From NCBI GenBank assembly GCA_013153525.1, contig JAADEG010000033.1, forward strand, positions 38,739-102,738: 64,000 nucleotides of DNA, given 5' to 3'. Origin of the DNA: Thermodesulfobacteriota bacterium (GTDB lineage: Bacteria > Desulfobacterota > Thermodesulfobacteria > Thermodesulfobacteriales > Thermodesulfobacteriaceae). Of this stretch, positions 61,783 through 64,000 are shown piece by piece. Under the pieces are notes generated by a model. It was not told the DNA's origin. It did no database searches and saw only the letters and a program-made list of their open reading frames with translations. Position numbers and translations under genes: made by a program. How positions within the stretch are numbered: position 1 is the first letter of the stretch; the number at the start of each line of letters is the position of its first letter.

Positions 61783-62399
61783 CCTTCAAGTCCTTTTAAA
61801 GAGAAATTTATTATGTGTTGAATTATTTTTTCTTTTGTTTTTTCGTCGTACTTAGAAAAACTTACTGCGTTTCTTACCCATCTTGAGAAAAAGTTGAAAA
61901 AGATTATCTGAGAAATAATACTAAGTACGGTAAGGATTAAGTTTTCTTTTTGTGTTTTGATAAATTTGTTTAATTCTTTTGCTACATCTTCAACAAGGGG
62001 AAGGAGTGCGTGTTTAGCAATTATAGGAAAGGCTTCTGAAGGATCCGTAAGTTCTCTAACGAGTAAAGAAAATACGACTTTTCTTTCAGTTTCAGGAAGT
62101 TTGCTCAAAAGGACAGCCTTTGAAAGGGCTGAAATTACACATTCGGGATTGTTTTTAGGAGAATTTTTTATGTTGGAATTGAATTCTTTTCTGATTTTTT
62201 CAGCGTGGGACAGGAAGACTTTTTGAATTACTTCAAGGTAAAGTCTCTTTTTTGAACCAAAGTGATAATTAATTGCAGCTACATTAACTTTTGCATTTTT
62301 TGCGATGTCTCTAATGCTCGTACCGTAGAATCCTTTTTCTGCGAATAGTTTAGCAGAAACTTTAAGAATTTTTTCTTTGGTAGTTATTTTATTTTTCAT
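61764..62399 (-). CDS. TetR-family repressor of the efflux operon
   Basis: A 211-residue regulator from the ATG at 62399. The N-terminal helix-turn-helix (about 4-50, with LFAEKGFYGTSIRDIAKNA and AAINYHFGSKKRLY) is typical TetR; the C-terminal ligand domain resembles the CerR/YbiH group. As first gene of the unit it probably represses its own operon by binding the repeats that overlap the promoter. The ORF-track TTG start lies on the promoter and is rejected. Confidence 0.92.
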   Translation of the reverse strand: MKNKITTKEKILKVSAKLFAEKGFYGTSIRDIAKNAKVNVAAINYHFGSKKRLYLEVIQKVFLSHAEKIRKEFNSNIKNSPKNNPECVISALSKAVLLSKLPETERKVVFSLLVRELTDPSEAFPIIAKHALLPLVEDVAKELNKFIKTQKENLILTVLSIISQIIFFNFFSRWVRNAVSFSKYDEKTKEKIIQHIINFSLKGLEGCKGDT

Positions 62400-62406
62400 A
62401 ATTATT

Positions 62407-62434
62407 ATTTTAATCAAACATTTGTTTAAGTCAA
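62407..62434 (-). promoter_or_regulatory. tetR-efflux operon promoter, leaderless type
   Basis: On the minus strand TTGACT, 16 bases, TAAAAT, then AATAATT and the ATG. The 16-base string from the -10 through the ATG is identical to that of cutA. The operator-like repeats CAAACATTTG and CAAGCGTTTG cover the spacer and the -35. Confidence 0.74.
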
Positions 62435-62441
62435 GCGTTTG
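62415..62441. promoter_or_regulatory. Putative TetR-family operator
   Basis: Two 10-base half-palindromic units, CAAACATTTG (62415-62424) and CAAGCGTTTG (62432-62441), are placed 17 bases centre to centre. They form an imperfect inverted repeat of 8 matching positions in 10 and sit across the spacer and -35 box of the tetR promoter, so a bound regulator would block RNA polymerase. Confidence 0.6.
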
Positions 62442-62511
62442 TTTTAAAATTTAAGAAACTTTAAAATTTAATAACATAAACTTGTAATAAACACTCTGCT
62501 TATTTTGAGAA

Positions 62512-63609
62512 CTAAAGCAAATAGACCTTGTTACTTAAACTAAAACCTTTAAATTGATAATCCTCTTTAAGATCAGGAATTTTTCCCTGTAAAAGAACCC
62601 AATGGGAACTGCCAAGTCCCTGGGGAAAGACTAAAAACTTTAGAGCTTCTATGTCCCTCCAATTTTTTTCTGACACCTCAACGAGAATTCTTTCTATACC
62701 AAGTCCAACGAGGTAGCTTCCCTGCTGAGTAAAACCGAATGTCTTTAATCCGTGCTTTTCTCCTGCTTCTTTCAAGCTCGTGAAATCCACATGAGCAGTA
62801 ATGTCTGTGTCTCCAGGTTTTAAGTAAGGTGATTCTATCACTTTGTGCTTGTAATAACACAATAGAGTTCCTTTTGTTCTTTCAGGGCTGTAATAATCCC
62901 TTCTTGGATAACCGTAATCAATAGTAAGAATTGCTCCTGCTTCAAGTTTTTTACAAAGGACTTCGTAAAAATCAAAAGTTTTAAGGCAAACCTCTGTTCT
63001 GTAGCCGTTTATCCATTTTTTAAAAAAGGGAGTTATAATTTCAAGAATCTTTGAGTTTGATAGGTCTCTTAATACTTCTTTTATCTCTCCGCTATCATCT
63101 ACTTCAACCCAAATCTCTTTCAAACTACTATTTCTTTTTTCAACGAGGTGTACTGGGAAACAGTCAAAGAGCTCGTTAGAGATAAAAATTCCGATAAAGC
63201 AGGGTAATTCCTCAAGCGAATTAAACCACTTAACCTGAGAAGAAAACAAAGCCAATGTTTGTTCTTGAATGGATTTTATACTTTTAAGGGGTTCTATAAT
63301 ATAATAATTAAATTTATATCCTTTTTCAGAAAGGTAAGAAAGGATGTCAAGTGCGAGGTATCCTTGACCAGCTCCAGCCTCTACTATAACGAAGTTGTTG
63401 GGTTTGCCGAGGAGTTCGTAAATCTCTAAAACCTGTATAGCAATGGTTGCTCCAAAAACCTTGTGAACACAAGGTGAAGTTATGTAATCCCCAGACTTTC
63501 CAGGAAGATTTCCTTTTGAATAATAACCGTATTCAGGATGAAAAAGGCACACCTCCATAAACTTCTCAAATGGCATAGGAGAAAGTGACTTAAGCACATC
63601 TTTTAACAT
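62512..63609 (-). CDS. MidA/NDUFAF7-family SAM-dependent methyltransferase
   Basis: A 365-residue protein of the COG1565/DUF185 family. The mitochondrial member methylates an arginine of a complex I subunit; the bacterial role is not established. Family features are FHPEYGYYSKGNLPGKSGDYITSP at the start, the SAM motif VEAGAGQGYLALDIL, NELFDCFPVH and LTIDYGYP. I choose the ATG at 63609 (AAAGGAG 7 bases upstream) over the start 27 bases earlier, which lies in the neighbouring gene. Confidence 0.88.
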   Translation of the reverse strand: MLKDVLKSLSPMPFEKFMEVCLFHPEYGYYSKGNLPGKSGDYITSPCVHKVFGATIAIQVLEIYELLGKPNNFVIVEAGAGQGYLALDILSYLSEKGYKFNYYIIEPLKSIKSIQEQTLALFSSQVKWFNSLEELPCFIGIFISNELFDCFPVHLVEKRNSSLKEIWVEVDDSGEIKEVLRDLSNSKILEIITPFFKKWINGYRTEVCLKTFDFYEVLCKKLEAGAILTIDYGYPRRDYYSPERTKGTLLCYYKHKVIESPYLKPGDTDITAHVDFTSLKEAGEKHGLKTFGFTQQGSYLVGLGIERILVEVSEKNWRDIEALKFLVFPQGLGSSHWVLLQGKIPDLKEDYQFKGFSLSNKVYLL

Positions 63610-63620
63610 GCTTAGCTCCT

Positions 63621-64000
63621 TTACACTCTTTCCCACTCAAAATTTATGATGTTTCTTTTTTCTTTTGAGAATTCTATACCGATGAGATAGACCTCTTTGC
63701 ACTGACTTAAGTACTTTTCGTGATAGCGCTTTTCTTTGAGTTGTGAGAGGGCTTTTCTCTGGGTTTTGTCAATCTCAACGACTTTAAACTCAAAAATATA
63801 GCACCTGTTTTCAAAAATTACAGCCATGTCAAGCCTTCCAGCACTTGTTGCATTCTCCACTCTTACATCAACCCCAAGCGCAGAGAAGTAGGCATAAACT
63901 ACAGATGCGTAAAACCCCTCGTACTCACTTATGTTATTTTTTCTGTACCAATCGTAAGGAATGCTTGCAAAAAGTGAGTATAGGGTGTTTTTCAAAGCAT
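63621..64000 (-). CDS. AAA-ATPase-type protein, C-terminal PD-(D/E)XK nuclease-like part (5' end outside window)
   Basis: The frame is open to the window edge, so only the last 125 residues or so of a larger protein are seen. They match the C-terminal domain of the DUF1703/PD-(D/E)XK ATPase-like family: SIPYDWYRKNNISEYEGFYAS and the nuclease-type core GRLDMAVIF and YIFEFKVV (Asp and Glu-x-Lys). Complete members have about 520 residues with an N-terminal AAA domain and often occur in many copies per genome; function is not settled. The downstream methyltransferase gene starts 11 bases after its stop. Confidence 0.8.
   Translation of the reverse strand, partial: ALKNTLYSLFASIPYDWYRKNNISEYEGFYASVVYAYFSALGVDVRVENATSAGRLDMAVIFENRCYIFEFKVVEIDKTQRKALSQLKEKRYHEKYLSQCKEVYLIGIEFSKEKRNIINFEWERV

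Overview
The window is one AT-rich, gene-dense piece of a bacterial chromosome. Its gene content points to a thermophilic sulfate-reducing bacterium of the Thermodesulfobacterium type. The evidence is a complete dsrMKJOP membrane redox complex followed by a dsrN-type amidase, the two genes that make the heat-stress solute di-myo-inositol phosphate, LPS synthesis (kdsB), type IV pili and flagella. The genus is an inference from this mixture. No rRNA, tRNA, transposase, integrase or CRISPR array was found, and no gene-free stretch exceeds 300 bases. The largest gap, about 200 bases upstream of the sigma-54 activator, holds two divergent promoters and a likely operator.

Layout. 1-5.7 kb: pilMNOPQ (pilM cut by the window edge) and trmFO. 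5.7-8.4 kb (minus): yajC, tgt and an aminotransferase. 8.4-12.8 kb: a flagellin with a near-perfect sigma-28 promoter, two tandem SapC-family genes and a CDP-glucose 4,6-dehydratase. 12.7-17.4 kb: cutA, a flavin reductase-like gene, a TPR protein, a DUF1992 protein, ribD, a MEMO-family gene and kdsB. 17.4-23.6 kb: the infB, DUF503, rbfA, nrnA-like, truB and flippase-like operon. 23.6-27.5 kb (minus): inositol-phosphate synthase, IPCT/DIPP synthase, a stand-alone RibD-type reductase and a CDP-alcohol phosphatidyltransferase. 27.6-30.3 kb: two unknown genes, rpe and a long pgsA. 30.3-42.6 kb: a long operon (radical SAM, scpB, an unknown gene, hisH, a three-gene signalling cassette, xseAB, ispA, dxs, rsh). 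42.6-45.2 kb: rpmB (minus), nrdR, pyrF, DUF763. 45.3-52.7 kb: an RsbRD-like gene, dsrMKJOP, dsrN and a ferredoxin. 52.7-54.6 kb (minus): coaD and a WPF-repeat protein. 54.8-56.3 kb: an unusual sigma-54 activator. 56.3-62.4 kb (minus): a TetR-controlled RND efflux operon. 62.5-64 kb (minus): a MidA-type methyltransferase and the end of a PD-(D/E)XK ATPase-nuclease.

The most interesting locus is 32882-35959. Three overlapping genes encode a divergent ECF-like sigma factor, a protein with a MazF/PemK-like segment, and a Lon-protease-like domain fused to a SAVED cyclic-oligonucleotide sensor. This matches the CalpS-CalpT-CalpL cascade known from type III CRISPR loci, in which a cyclic-nucleotide-activated protease cuts an anti-sigma factor and frees a sigma factor. 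Here the set lies between hisH and xseA in a housekeeping operon, with no CRISPR or cyclase gene in view.

Other notable points are five promoters whose -10 box lies only 7-10 bases from the start codon (leaderless mRNAs), an apparently autoregulated sigma-54 activator with a variant GAFTGA loop, and a reductase/CDP-alcohol-transferase pair that could bear on unusual lipid head groups.
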